The position numbers and the translations under genes are program-made. DNA of 64,000 bases from Embleya scabrispora DSM 41855 (lineage in GTDB: Bacteria > Actinomycetota > Actinomycetes > Streptomycetales > Streptomycetaceae): assembly GCF_000372745.1 (NCBI RefSeq), contig NZ_KB889685.1, forward strand, positions 22,388 through 86,387. Reading direction: 5' to 3'. Below, in pieces: positions 56,693 through 64,000 of the stretch (position 1 is its first letter; the number at the start of each line of letters is the position of its first letter). The notes beneath the pieces were generated by a model that saw nothing but the letters and a program-made list of their open reading frames with translations, was not told where the DNA came from and did no database searches.

Positions 56693-58297
56693 ATGAGCCT
56701 AAGACTCGCGCGCGTGTTGGCATCGTGCGGAGCCGGGCTGCTCGTGCTGTCGGCGCTGCCGACCATCGCGGCGGCCGCCGACGGGGGCTCGCCCGCGCCG
56801 ACGATCATCGTCGACCCGGGCACCGGTACCAGCGCCACCCTCGTGACGTTGAAGGCCACCGCGCCGTGCCCGCAACCGGCCACCAACTTCCGCTGGGTCG
56901 TATCCGGCGGCACCTTGACCACGCCGCGGTTGATCGGCGGATCCCTGGGCGATCCGCTGCCCGAGGACCGGATCCCGGTTCGGCCCGCGGAGATCCGGCT
57001 CTTCTTGGGGAGCACGGTGTTGACCGGCACGTTCAAGCTGGCTTCGGAGTGCCTGGACAACGCGGGACTCGTGCTGAACGAACTCGCGTCGATCGACATC
57101 ACGACGGCCGACGGCCCCGACGGCAGGACGTGGACCGCGGTCGCTCCACCGACCACGCCGCCGACCACCGACCCGCCGACCACTCCCCCGACCACCCCGC
57201 CCACGACACCACCCACGACCCCGCCGACCACCCCGCCGACCGGAAACGACGAGACGCTGGTGGTCACGCCCGACACGGGGCCGATGGACCAGAAGATCAC
57301 CCTCGCTTCCTCGAAGGCGTGCCCCTCGACGGCGACCAAGTTCCTGTTCTGGATGAAGTCCCCGGGGAGCGACGCGGAGGAGCGCCTCGGCGGGTTCACT
57401 CCACCGGCCTTGCCTACGGACCGTAAGCCCGTACTCACGAACAAGCGCATCTTCCAGATCGAGTCTCCGCAGAACGGCAACTACCACGTTCGCGCCCAGT
57501 GCCTCGACGACAGCGGGACCGTGCTGGTCGAAGACCTCGCGCGCGTCGACCTGTTCGCGACCAACGGCACCTGGAAGGTCGTCGAGCGGGTCATCCCCTC
57601 CGGGCGCTTCGACGACACCGTGTCGATCCCGGATGCGGTCCCGGTCAGTGTCCACCTGAGCCTGAACGGTTTCCCGGCCAAGGAGGACTTCACGGCCGTC
57701 ATCACGAAGCAGGGCGACGCCGCCTTCCCGTCCACGGAACTGTTGAAGGACAAGACGAGCGACAAGGGCGACTTCGTCGCCAATCAGGCGATCTTCCCCC
57801 GAGACGCGGCACCGTGGGTCGACGGGAACTACGTGCTGACCGTCACCGCGACTCCCTCCGGTACGAAGGTGGAACTTCCGTTCACACTTCGGCGAGTCCG
57901 CGCCGGGGCGACCAACGGTTCGAGCGCCGGCACGACGACCGGCACGACGGCCGGAACCACCGCCGGTACGACAGCGGGCACCACGACCGGCACCACCACC
58001 GGGTCGACCGCAGGGGACACCGCCGGCACCACCACCGGCACCACTACCGGGACGACCACGGGCACCACGACCGGCACCGCCTCCGGCACCTCCGCCGGAA
58101 GCGGTAACGGCGGTGGCGGCGGTGGCCTCGCGCACACCGGTGCCCTGCTGGATCCGCGGTTGCTGGGCACCGCCGGTGGCACGCTCCTGCTGATCGGCGG
58201 CGTCATGTGGTACCGCGCACGCGGCACCCGCAGCGCGCTGCTCGCCGGCAGCGGCACCTTCGGCACGGACGACGGGGACACTCCGGCGACCGTCTGA
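56693..58297 (+). CDS. LAXTG-anchored cell-wall protein with repeated domains
   Basis: A 534-residue surface protein. Signal peptide about 1-29; beta domain A (37-150, Cys59/Cys120); a PPTT-repeat hinge (152-183); beta domain B (187-300, Cys210/Cys270); a third strand-rich domain (about 300-400, SIPDAVPVSVHLSLNGFPAKEDF); a Thr/Gly stalk of TTGT-type repeats (about 405-467); then the sorting signal LAHTG (479-483), a membrane helix (about 490-507) and a basic tail. LAXTG is the recognition pattern of class E sortases. GGAG lies eight bases before ATG 56693. Confidence 0.85.
   Translation: MSLRLARVLASCGAGLLVLSALPTIAAAADGGSPAPTIIVDPGTGTSATLVTLKATAPCPQPATNFRWVVSGGTLTTPRLIGGSLGDPLPEDRIPVRPAEIRLFLGSTVLTGTFKLASECLDNAGLVLNELASIDITTADGPDGRTWTAVAPPTTPPTTDPPTTPPTTPPTTPPTTPPTTPPTGNDETLVVTPDTGPMDQKITLASSKACPSTATKFLFWMKSPGSDAEERLGGFTPPALPTDRKPVLTNKRIFQIESPQNGNYHVRAQCLDDSGTVLVEDLARVDLFATNGTWKVVERVIPSGRFDDTVSIPDAVPVSVHLSLNGFPAKEDFTAVITKQGDAAFPSTELLKDKTSDKGDFVANQAIFPRDAAPWVDGNYVLTVTATPSGTKVELPFTLRRVRAGATNGSSAGTTTGTTAGTTAGTTAGTTTGTTTGSTAGDTAGTTTGTTTGTTTGTTTGTASGTSAGSGNGGGGGGLAHTGALLDPRLLGTAGGTLLLIGGVMWYRARGTRSALLAGSGTFGTDDGDTPATV
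57910..58095 (+). repeat. TTGT/TTAG-coding tandem repeats in the wall-protein stalk
   Basis: Degenerate 12-base units (ACC/ACG-ACC-GGC-ACC types) encode Thr-Thr-Gly-Thr and Thr-Thr-Ala-Gly blocks. Such arrays vary in copy number by slippage. The third-base variation shows selection for the amino acids rather than recent DNA duplication. Confidence 0.8.
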
Positions 58298-58357
58298 CGA
58301 CGAGGGAACACTCTCGACGACCGCCCGCCGTAGCACCGGGGCGGTGGGGTGAAAGAG

Positions 58358-58393
58358 GGGCTCTGTCGCAGCGCACGGGCTGCGACAGGGCCC
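58358..58393. terminator. bidirectional terminator between convergent genes
   Basis: 14-bp stem GGGCTCTGTCGCAG / CTGCGACAGGGCCC (one G-U type pair) with an eight-base loop, followed by TTT; it serves the wall-protein gene and the convergent LLM oxidoreductase gene. Confidence 0.8.
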
Positions 58394-58428
58394 TTTCCCG
58401 CGTCCCGGACGGTGCTGGGCCCGTCGGC

Positions 58429-59352
58429 TCAGCCGAGCTGGGACATCACCTCCGAGGCGATCAGCTCCAAGTGGTCCAGGTCGTGCAGGTCCAGGACCTG
58501 GAAGTAGATCCGAGACGAGCCGACCTCGGCGAACCGGCCGATCTTGTCGACCACTTCGGCAGGCGAACCGGCCAGGCCGTTCTCCTTGAGTTCGGCTGTT
58601 TCGCGGCCGATCACCTCGGCGCGCCGGGCCACCTCGGCGTCGTCCTTGCCCACGCAGGCCACGAGCGCGTTCGAAAAGACCATGTCCTGGGTCTTGCGGC
58701 CGTGCTCGACGAGCGCGTCGCGTACACGGTCGAACTGCTGCGCGCTCGTCTGCACCGATCCGAACGGGACGTTGAACTCGTTCGCGAAGCGCGCGGCCAG
58801 CGCCGGCGTGCGCTTGGCGCCGAAGCCGCCGATCAGGATCGGCGGGTGCGGACGCTGCGCGGGCTTGGGCAGTGCCGGCGAGTCGGCCAGCGAGTAGTAG
58901 CGCCCGTCGTAGTGGAAGGTGTCGCCGACCGGGGTGTCCCAAAGGCCGGTCAGGATGTCCAGTTGTTCCTCGAGCCGGCCGAACTTCTCGCGCGGGAACG
59001 GAATCCCGTAGGCGGTGTGCTCCTGCTCGAACCAGCCCGCGCCGATGCCCAGTTCGACCCGACCACCGGACATCGCGTCGACCTGCGCGACCTGGATCGC
59101 GAGCACGCCCGGCAACCGGAACGTCGCCGCCGTCATCAGCGTGCCCAGCCGGATGCGCTTGGTCTCCCGGGCCAATCCGGCGAGGGTTATCCACGCGTCG
59201 GTGGGACCGGGCAGGCCGTCGCCGCCCATGTGCAGATAGTGGTCCGAGCGGAAGAAGGCCCCGAAGCCGAGGTCTTCGGTGGCTCTGGCCACGCTCAGGA
59301 GCGTGTCGTAGGTCGCGCCCTGCTGGGGTTCGGTGAAGATACGGAGATCCAT
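58429..59352 (-). CDS. F420-type LLM-class oxidoreductase
   Basis: A 307-residue luciferase-like TIM-barrel enzyme, predicted to use coenzyme F420 (or FMN). Typical segments are DLGFGAFFRSDHYL, RIRLGTLMTAATFRLPGVLAIQVAQVDAMSGGRVELGIGAGWFEQEHTAYGIPFP, and PPILIGGFGAKRTPALAARFANEFN. No flavin reductase adjoins it, which favours F420. GAGAGGA about eight bases before ATG 59352 gives the start. The substrate is unknown. Confidence 0.88.
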   Translation of the reverse strand: MDLRIFTEPQQGATYDTLLSVARATEDLGFGAFFRSDHYLHMGGDGLPGPTDAWITLAGLARETKRIRLGTLMTAATFRLPGVLAIQVAQVDAMSGGRVELGIGAGWFEQEHTAYGIPFPREKFGRLEEQLDILTGLWDTPVGDTFHYDGRYYSLADSPALPKPAQRPHPPILIGGFGAKRTPALAARFANEFNVPFGSVQTSAQQFDRVRDALVEHGRKTQDMVFSNALVACVGKDDAEVARRAEVIGRETAELKENGLAGSPAEVVDKIGRFAEVGSSRIYFQVLDLHDLDHLELIASEVMSQLG

Positions 59353-59490
59353 ACGCCCATCCTCTCCCGGAGACGAACGTCACGCGGGCCCCGAGCGCCC
59401 GCACCACGCCGGGCGCGACCGCACGCGCCGCACCGGCGCCGGTCGGGCCGGCCCCGAGGGAGCGGATCGAGCGCACCGCCCGGGACTCGA

Positions 59491-60042
59491 TCACGCGAGC
59501 CGTGCCGGAAAGGGCACCACGTGTGCCGCGGCGCGGCGCCGGCGCGGTGGGATCGCCGGGGCGTGCCGATGCGGTCGGCCCGACCATGTCGCGGTCTCCT
59601 CGGCCGCGCGCAGCCGAACCAGGTTGCGAAAGACGATCGCCCACGCCGCCGCGCAGGCCCGGCGCTCGGCGGGCCTCAATCGGGCCCAGTCCCCGCAGGG
59701 GTTGTCCGCCACCCCCTGTCGGGCCAGCAGGGTGAGCAACCTGGCCGCCCGTCCGAGCACCCGGGCCGCGCCCGCGATCGGCACGCCGGCCGGATCCCCG
59801 CCCGGCAGCGGAACGACCGTGGTGCTCTCGGGGCCCACGATCCGGCCGACGATCTCCCGCGCGTCCCCGAGTTCGTCGGCGACCCGACACAGGCAGCCGC
59901 CTCGGTCCGGCTTGCCGCTCCACGCGTGCACCACCTCCTGCACGGTGTGCAGCGCGAGTGCGACGGCGGCCAGCGCGCGTGGCGTGGAATCGACGGTGGC
60001 CAGCTCGTCGTCCAGTTCGGCGAACGTCTCGATGGTGTGCAT
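59491..60042 (-). CDS. hypothetical protein
   Basis: A 183-residue, mostly helical, Ala/Arg-rich cytoplasmic protein (LAAVALALHTVQEVVHAWSGKPD, CLCRVADELGDAREIVGRIVG). There are no membrane helices or motifs I recognise. GGGAG six bases before ATG 60042 supports the start; an upstream in-frame start exists. It lies divergent from the WXG100-like pair, 395 bases away. Confidence 0.6.
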   Translation of the reverse strand: MHTIETFAELDDELATVDSTPRALAAVALALHTVQEVVHAWSGKPDRGGCLCRVADELGDAREIVGRIVGPESTTVVPLPGGDPAGVPIAGAARVLGRAARLLTLLARQGVADNPCGDWARLRPAERRACAAAWAIVFRNLVRLRAAEETATWSGRPHRHAPAIPPRRRRAAAHVVPFPARLA

Positions 60043-60437
60043 GGTCGCTCCCTCGTGCAGTGCTTGTCCGGCCGCCCGGAGTCCGTCCGGTGTGTTCACG
60101 ACGTCCCCAGATTGCGCCCGAGAGTCGGACGAATCGCCCGCTGTCGAACAATCTGTGGACAACCAAGCGGATTTTGGCGGCGTTTCACTCGTCGGGGTGA
60201 CGTACGTGGAGGTTGTCCACAGGGAGCCGGCACACAGAGTGACCGCGTGCCAACCTGATCGTTTCCCGAGAAGGCGCCTCGATCGGCTCCCGAGCGAGCG
60301 TCACCTTCAGGCCGGCGCCTGTGGGCAGCGGCGCCCGCAGGCAATCGGCATGCCGGCACACCGCACGCCGGCACGAACAGGCAGCACGCAGTAGGCAGCA
60401 CGAGCACACGGCTCAGCACACTTCAGGGGGTGGTGGC
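60043..60437. other. gene-free divergent interval
   Basis: 395 bases between the unknown gene and the WXG100-like operon. It contains short runs of GCAC/CACGC-like sequence near 60340-60420 but no clear promoter, palindrome or gene. The promoter for the WXG100-like pair must lie here. Confidence 0.5.
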
Positions 60438-60794
60438 ATGTCCCGCACCGACGGCGCAGGCACGACGGGCTACGCGGTCGATACCGGCGAATTGCACGGA
60501 CTGGTTCGGCGCCTGCACAACATCGGCGCCGACTATCTCGCCCGCGGCTGCTTCGCCGAGCCGGCCCGGGTCGCGGCCTACACCGCACTGGGCACCGACG
60601 CCCTGGGAGCGCTTCCGGGCGCCGCCGAGTTGACCGAGCGGCACCGTCTCGCCGCGGCCCGGATGGTGGAGCTACTGGCGCAGATTCGGGCCGAGTTGGC
60701 CACCACTCACACCGAACTCGGTCGCACCGCCGACCGGTTCACCTCCACCGAGACCGAGGTCGGCACGCTGTTGCGTACGGCGGCCTCGCGATGA
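60438..60794 (+). CDS. WXG100-like small helical protein
   Basis: 118 residues forming two predicted helices (about 18-50 and 62-115, TERHRLAAARMVELLAQIRAELATTHTELGRTADRF) with a turn between them: the hairpin shape of ESX/WXG100-type proteins, although the central W-x-G is not present. There is no signal peptide. GGGGG lies eight bases before ATG 60438. Its stop overlaps the next start (ATGA). Such proteins often pair with a longer partner, as here. Secretion by a type VII system is an inference; no EccC or other Ecc gene is visible. Confidence 0.7.
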   Translation: MSRTDGAGTTGYAVDTGELHGLVRRLHNIGADYLARGCFAEPARVAAYTALGTDALGALPGAAELTERHRLAAARMVELLAQIRAELATTHTELGRTADRFTSTETEVGTLLRTAASR

Positions 60795-62065
60795 GCGCCC
60801 CCGAGGCCGTGGACGCGTACGCAGCGATCCACGCGGCCCGCCCCGGCGAGGTCGGCGCGGCGGCCGACGGCTGGCGGCTGGCCGCCGCCCGGCTGGCCGA
60901 GTTGCGCGATGCGCTCGCCGAGACCGGCCGACGCGGCTCGCGGATCTGGACCGGCGGCGGCGCCGAGCGATTCACCGCACGCTGTCACTCGCTGGCCGAC
61001 GCCGCAGATCGGCTGGCCGCCCAGGGCATCGCGCTGCACGAGCACCTCGACGAGGCGGCCCGCGCGCTGAGCCTGGCCCAGGAGCACGCCACCGACCCGA
61101 CCGCCGCCAAGGTCGCCGCCGCGCGTCTGGAGGGCGTGTATCGCGACCTCGGCGAGCGGCTGCCCGTCCTGCCCCGGCCACCGCGCGCCGACAACACGTC
61201 GGGCGCCACTCGACCGGCCGCGATCACCGGCGGCCCGAACCCGACCCGACCGTGCGCGGCAGCCACCGCCCCACCCACCGATCCCAGCGGCTCCGCCGGT
61301 CCCATCGATTGCCGCGACCACATCGACACCGTCGACCCCGCCTCCCTCGAAGCCGTACCGACGTCGACGGACACCTCGAACCGGCCTTCGCCCCCATCCC
61401 CCGCCATCCCAACGGCATCCTGTGAGCCGCCGGAACCCCCGGAACCCGTGGCGGTACCTGCGGCATCCGAGGCCCTCGCGGCACCCCAGGCGCCCGCAGC
61501 ACCGCCACCGCCACCAGCGGCCACCTGCATGGCCGCCATCACGCCGGCCGCGCTCCCGCCCGATCCCCCGACCACTCCCGCAGCCGCTCTCCCCCCGCCC
61601 CCCGCGATCGCCTGCGCGCTCCCGCCCGCGCCACCGGCACCATCCGTCGTGGGCACCCCGCTGCCCCGCGAACCCCGCCAGGTCCATCCGGCCGGGATCG
61701 GCCCGCGCGTGCGCCGCGCGGCCCCACCGCCATCGCCCCCGATCGCCCCGGTGACCGGCATCCGGGTCGCGCCCGGCCTGCGCGGCGTGGGCGGCATCGG
61801 CGACCGTCCGCCGGCCACCCACGACGCCGCGCACGCCGCCGGGCCCGTCCCCGACCTCCTCGGCGGCACCGCCCGGGATGCCACCGCCCTCACTCCCGGG
61901 TCACCCACGTGGGTGACCACCCCAACCACCACCCCCTCCACCGGCGGCGCCCTCACCACCCCCTCCACATCCGCCCGCCCACGCCCCCGCACCGGCAGCC
62001 GCTACGCCACCCACCCGGCCGAAGCGTGGTGGACCGACCCGCAAGCACCCCCGCAACCCACCTGA
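60791..62065 (+). CDS. WXG100-like N-terminus with long Pro/Ala-rich tail
   Basis: 424 residues. The first 115 are a helical hairpin with the turn IWTGGGAERF (W53, a W-x-G match), as in WXG100 and LXG-type proteins. The rest is a low-complexity Pro/Ala/Thr tail (about 125-400) ending in a short region with HPAEAWWTDP. The layout recalls actinobacterial PPE/EspB-like substrates. ATG 60791 is coupled to the preceding gene by ATGA. A partner or effector role is inferred; there is no toxin motif at the C-terminus that I recognise. Confidence 0.7.
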   Translation: MSAPEAVDAYAAIHAARPGEVGAAADGWRLAAARLAELRDALAETGRRGSRIWTGGGAERFTARCHSLADAADRLAAQGIALHEHLDEAARALSLAQEHATDPTAAKVAAARLEGVYRDLGERLPVLPRPPRADNTSGATRPAAITGGPNPTRPCAAATAPPTDPSGSAGPIDCRDHIDTVDPASLEAVPTSTDTSNRPSPPSPAIPTASCEPPEPPEPVAVPAASEALAAPQAPAAPPPPPAATCMAAITPAALPPDPPTTPAAALPPPPAIACALPPAPPAPSVVGTPLPREPRQVHPAGIGPRVRRAAPPPSPPIAPVTGIRVAPGLRGVGGIGDRPPATHDAAHAAGPVPDLLGGTARDATALTPGSPTWVTTPTTTPSTGGALTTPSTSARPRPRTGSRYATHPAEAWWTDPQAPPQPT

Positions 62066-62145
62066 CCGGGCCCACACCCGGGCACATCCACAGCCCGCCC
62101 CAAGTCCACACCCACCGAACCCCGACGACCCACCCTCAACCAAAC

Positions 62146-62216
62146 CGAGCCCGACCGAGCCGAGCCGAGCCGAACCGAACCCGACCGAGCCGAACCCGAG
62201 CCGAGCCGAAACCGAC
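62146..62216. repeat. CCGAG/CCGAA pentamer tract
   Basis: Over about 70 bases the sequence is built from CCGAG, CCGAA and CCGAC-type five-base units, some tandem (CCGAGCCGAGCCGAG), then decays into CCAAG-type units. A simple-sequence tract in non-coding DNA, probably generated by slippage. Confidence 0.75.
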
Positions 62217-62275
62217 CCAAGCAAAGCCAAGCCACACCAAGCCAACCCGGACCGCACACCCACCCCGACACGCAC

Positions 62276-62308
62276 CAGGGCCGCCCCGACCAAGCCGGGA
62301 CGGCCCTG
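62276..62308 (+). terminator. hairpin after the WXG100-like operon
   Basis: Stem CAGGGCCG-C-CCCG / CGGG-A-CGGCCCTG with one mismatch and a nine-base loop, followed by TACAAAAAC; it may act for both converging units. Confidence 0.6.
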
Positions 62309-62449
62309 TACAAAAACGCCCTACAACCTTCCGCCGACCCGCATCAAGATCGACTCAAGCCCCAGCCCAACGGCAGCGACCCAGCAGCCCAGCAGCCCGA
62401 CGAGCCGACGACCCAAGCCCTCAAGCCCTCAAGCCTCAGCCGCCAACCC

Positions 62450-63808
62450 TCAACGCCGCCCCCGCCCACCGTCCCGCCTGGCCTCCCGAGGCGCCGGCTC
62501 CAAAATCGCCACCGACTCCACGTGATGCGTGTTCGGGAACAGGTCGAACGACCGCACCGACCGCAGCTTGAACCCGAAGCCCGCGAAGTACGCCACATCC
62601 CGCGCCAGCGCCGCCGGGTCGCACGCCACATACGCCACCCGACGCGGGGTCAGTCGGGCGATCCGCTCGACGACCGCCTTGCCCGCGCCCGCGCGCGGCG
62701 GATCGAGCACCACGATGTCGGCGCGGCGCAGGAAGCCGGCCCGGCTCAGCACCTTCTCCACCGTGCCGGTCTCGAAGCGCGCACCCGGCACGTCCCGAAG
62801 GTTGTGGATCGCGTCCTCGACCGCCTGCTTGGAGCTCTCGATCCCGATGATCGTGTCGCTGTCCGCCAGCCGCTCGGAGATCGCCCCCGCGAACAGTCCG
62901 ACCCCGCAGTACAGGTCGAGCGCCAAGTCGCCCGGTCGCGGCTCCAGTCCCTCCACGACGGCCTGCACGAGCACGTCGGCCGCAGCCGGATGCACCTGCC
63001 AGAAGCCGCCCGCCGAGACCTTCCAGGTGCGTCCCGCGGCCACCTCGCGCACCGCCGGGCGGCCGTGCACCTTGCGCACCCGGCCCTTGTCGTCGGCCCG
63101 GAACACCGACACCGCGCGGTTCAGCTCGACGATCGGCATCCGCCCGTCCGCGCCCTCCGCGGGCACCACGGTGACCGCGCGGTCCAGCGAGCCGGTCGCG
63201 GAGACCGCCTCGACCGAGGCCACGCCGGGCCACTCGTGCGCCTCGATGCCCAGTTCCTCGACGCCGGGCGCCGCGATCGGGCAGGAGTCGATCGGCTGCA
63301 CGTCGTGCGAACGGTGCTTGCGCAGGCCCGCGCGGCCGGTCGCCGGGTCCACGGTGAACTGCACCCGGGTGCGCCAGCCGAGGCCCTCGGCCATCCCGGG
63401 AGGGCTGTCCACGGCCTCGACCTCGACGTGTACGTCGACCTTGCCGAGTCGCAACAACTGCTCGGCCACCACGTCCGCCTTGAGCCGGCGCTGCGCCGCG
63501 GGCTTGGCGTGCTGCCAGTCGCAGCCACCGCACATGCCGGGCCCTGCCACCGGGCACGCGGGGGTGATCCGGTCCGGGGAAGCGGCCAGCACCTCGACCA
63601 CGTCGCCGCGCAGGAAGCGCGAGGTGGGCCCACCGTCGGTGATCTCCACGACGGCCCGCTCACCCGGGAGCCCGTGCCGGACGAAGATGACGCGGCCCTC
63701 GTGGCGGGCCACGCAGTGCCCGCCGTGAGCGACCGGGCCGATCTCGACCTCGTACCGCTCACCCCGCAGGGACTGGTCCGATTCGGGGGTGGTCGATCCG
63801 ACAGGCAC
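62450..63808 (-). CDS. TRAM-domain RNA uracil-5-methyltransferase (RumA/TrmA family)
   Basis: A SAM-dependent RNA methyltransferase of 452 residues. N-terminal TRAM domain (about 15-75, YEVEIGPVAHGGHCVARHEG), an iron-sulfur-type cysteine cluster (CPVAGPGMCGGCDWQHAK) and the Rossmann methyltransferase domain with LDLYCGVGLFAG, VLDPPRAGAG and the catalytic cysteine in YVACDPAALARD. GTG 63808 is preferred since AGGAG lies four bases upstream. It probably makes 5-methyluridine in rRNA or tRNA; which RNA is uncertain. Confidence 0.93.
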   Translation of the reverse strand: MPVGSTTPESDQSLRGERYEVEIGPVAHGGHCVARHEGRVIFVRHGLPGERAVVEITDGGPTSRFLRGDVVEVLAASPDRITPACPVAGPGMCGGCDWQHAKPAAQRRLKADVVAEQLLRLGKVDVHVEVEAVDSPPGMAEGLGWRTRVQFTVDPATGRAGLRKHRSHDVQPIDSCPIAAPGVEELGIEAHEWPGVASVEAVSATGSLDRAVTVVPAEGADGRMPIVELNRAVSVFRADDKGRVRKVHGRPAVREVAAGRTWKVSAGGFWQVHPAAADVLVQAVVEGLEPRPGDLALDLYCGVGLFAGAISERLADSDTIIGIESSKQAVEDAIHNLRDVPGARFETGTVEKVLSRAGFLRRADIVVLDPPRAGAGKAVVERIARLTPRRVAYVACDPAALARDVAYFAGFGFKLRSVRSFDLFPNTHHVESVAILEPAPREARRDGGRGRR

Positions 63809-63918
63809 GGCACTCCTCATACAACTCGTACAACATCGACAGGGGCTTCGGTGGTCCCTCGGCCGGCGGCGCCCGACGGCGACGCCCGGGGACGACACGG
63901 CGACACAAAGAAAGCGCC

Positions 63919-63981
63919 TCACGGAGGTGGGCGCGCATCCAGGGTAGTCCCTACCCGAAGAACCCGCGCCCACCTCCGTGA
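63919..63981 (-). terminator. large nested hairpin, probable terminator of an upstream minus-strand gene
   Basis: Perfect 17-bp arms TCACGGAGGTGGGCGCG (63919-63935) and its complement (63965-63981), with an inner hairpin GGGTAG / CTACCC in the loop. On the minus strand it is followed by a T-rich run (CTTTCTTTG). The gene it ends would lie beyond base 64000. Confidence 0.65.
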
Positions 63982-64000
63982 CACGCCGCCCGCGCACCCG

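Larger units (their letters stand above)
62066..62449. other. repeat-rich spacer
   Basis: 384 bases between convergent genes. It contains the pentamer tract (62146-62216), the terminator (62276-62308), and further short CAGCC/CAAGCC-type repeats up to about 62445. No gene is supported. Confidence 0.7.

Noticed and set aside
57150..58095. CRISPR-like repeats in the wall-protein gene
   Set aside because: Repeats are short, in frame, degenerate at third bases and encode Pro-Thr and Thr-Gly blocks; there are no unique spacers.
56699..60166. An 1155-codon frame on the minus strand across the wall-protein and oxidoreductase genes
   Set aside because: It runs out of register through three real genes and a terminator, with Arg/Gly-rich sequence; no start signal or domain.

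Overview
The window is 64 kb of very high-GC DNA with strong third-position G/C bias, frequent GTG starts, purine-rich ribosome binding sites and gene families typical of Streptomycetales: SacA-type aconitase, an Ada-AlkA fusion, a SigE-family ECF sigma factor, TerD, PP2C-like and WXG100-like proteins, class E (LAXTG) sorting and many N-terminal secretion signals. I read it as chromosomal DNA of a Streptomyces, Embleya or Yinghuangia-like actinomycete. I found no rRNA, tRNA, CRISPR array, insertion sequence or phage module. Protein families are named from recognised motifs; no database search was run.

Layout. 0-6 kb: a ROK repressor cut by the window edge, a conserved actinobacterial protein, a type II asparaginase and aconitase. 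6-15 kb: Gfo/Idh oxidoreductase, PH-domain protein, a Cds1-like PLP enzyme, an ECF sigma factor with a downstream membrane protein, a DUF2252 protein, the alkA-ogt DNA repair pair and a DUF559-like protein. 15-24 kb: a secreted metallophosphoesterase with a sugar-binding tail, a lone NIS siderophore synthetase paired with a PP2C-like protein, a 1 kb gene-free stretch, an RsbW-like kinase and a DHA2 exporter with an apparently leaderless promoter. 24-34 kb: a frameshifted Ser/Thr kinase, small secreted proteins, a class II aldolase, a three-gene ABC exporter and a double-TerD protein.

34-45 kb carries a complete arginine deiminase pathway (arcD-arcA-arcB-arcC, minus strand), which can make ATP from arginine when respiration is limited, followed by the Pnkp-Hen1 RNA repair pair and a MerR regulator with a perfect 8-bp dyad.

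46-58 kb is the most unusual part. A phosphate-type ABC importer (pstC-pstA-pstS-x-y-pstB) has a PstS tethered by a C-terminal membrane helix, a second 755-residue membrane-tethered binding protein, and a sortase-fold membrane protein whose catalytic Cys and His positions are Ala and Arg. Divergently transcribed are a soluble binding protein, a 256-residue secreted protein and an LAHTG-anchored wall protein; the last two share a two-cysteine domain present in three copies. No phoU, phoR/phoP or PHO box is visible. This is the best candidate for an undescribed system: a wall-associated Pst-like uptake or sensing apparatus.

58-64 kb holds an F420-type luciferase-like oxidoreductase, a small unknown, a WXG100-like pair with no secretion machinery nearby, a repeat-rich spacer and an RNA uracil methyltransferase of the RumA/TrmA type.
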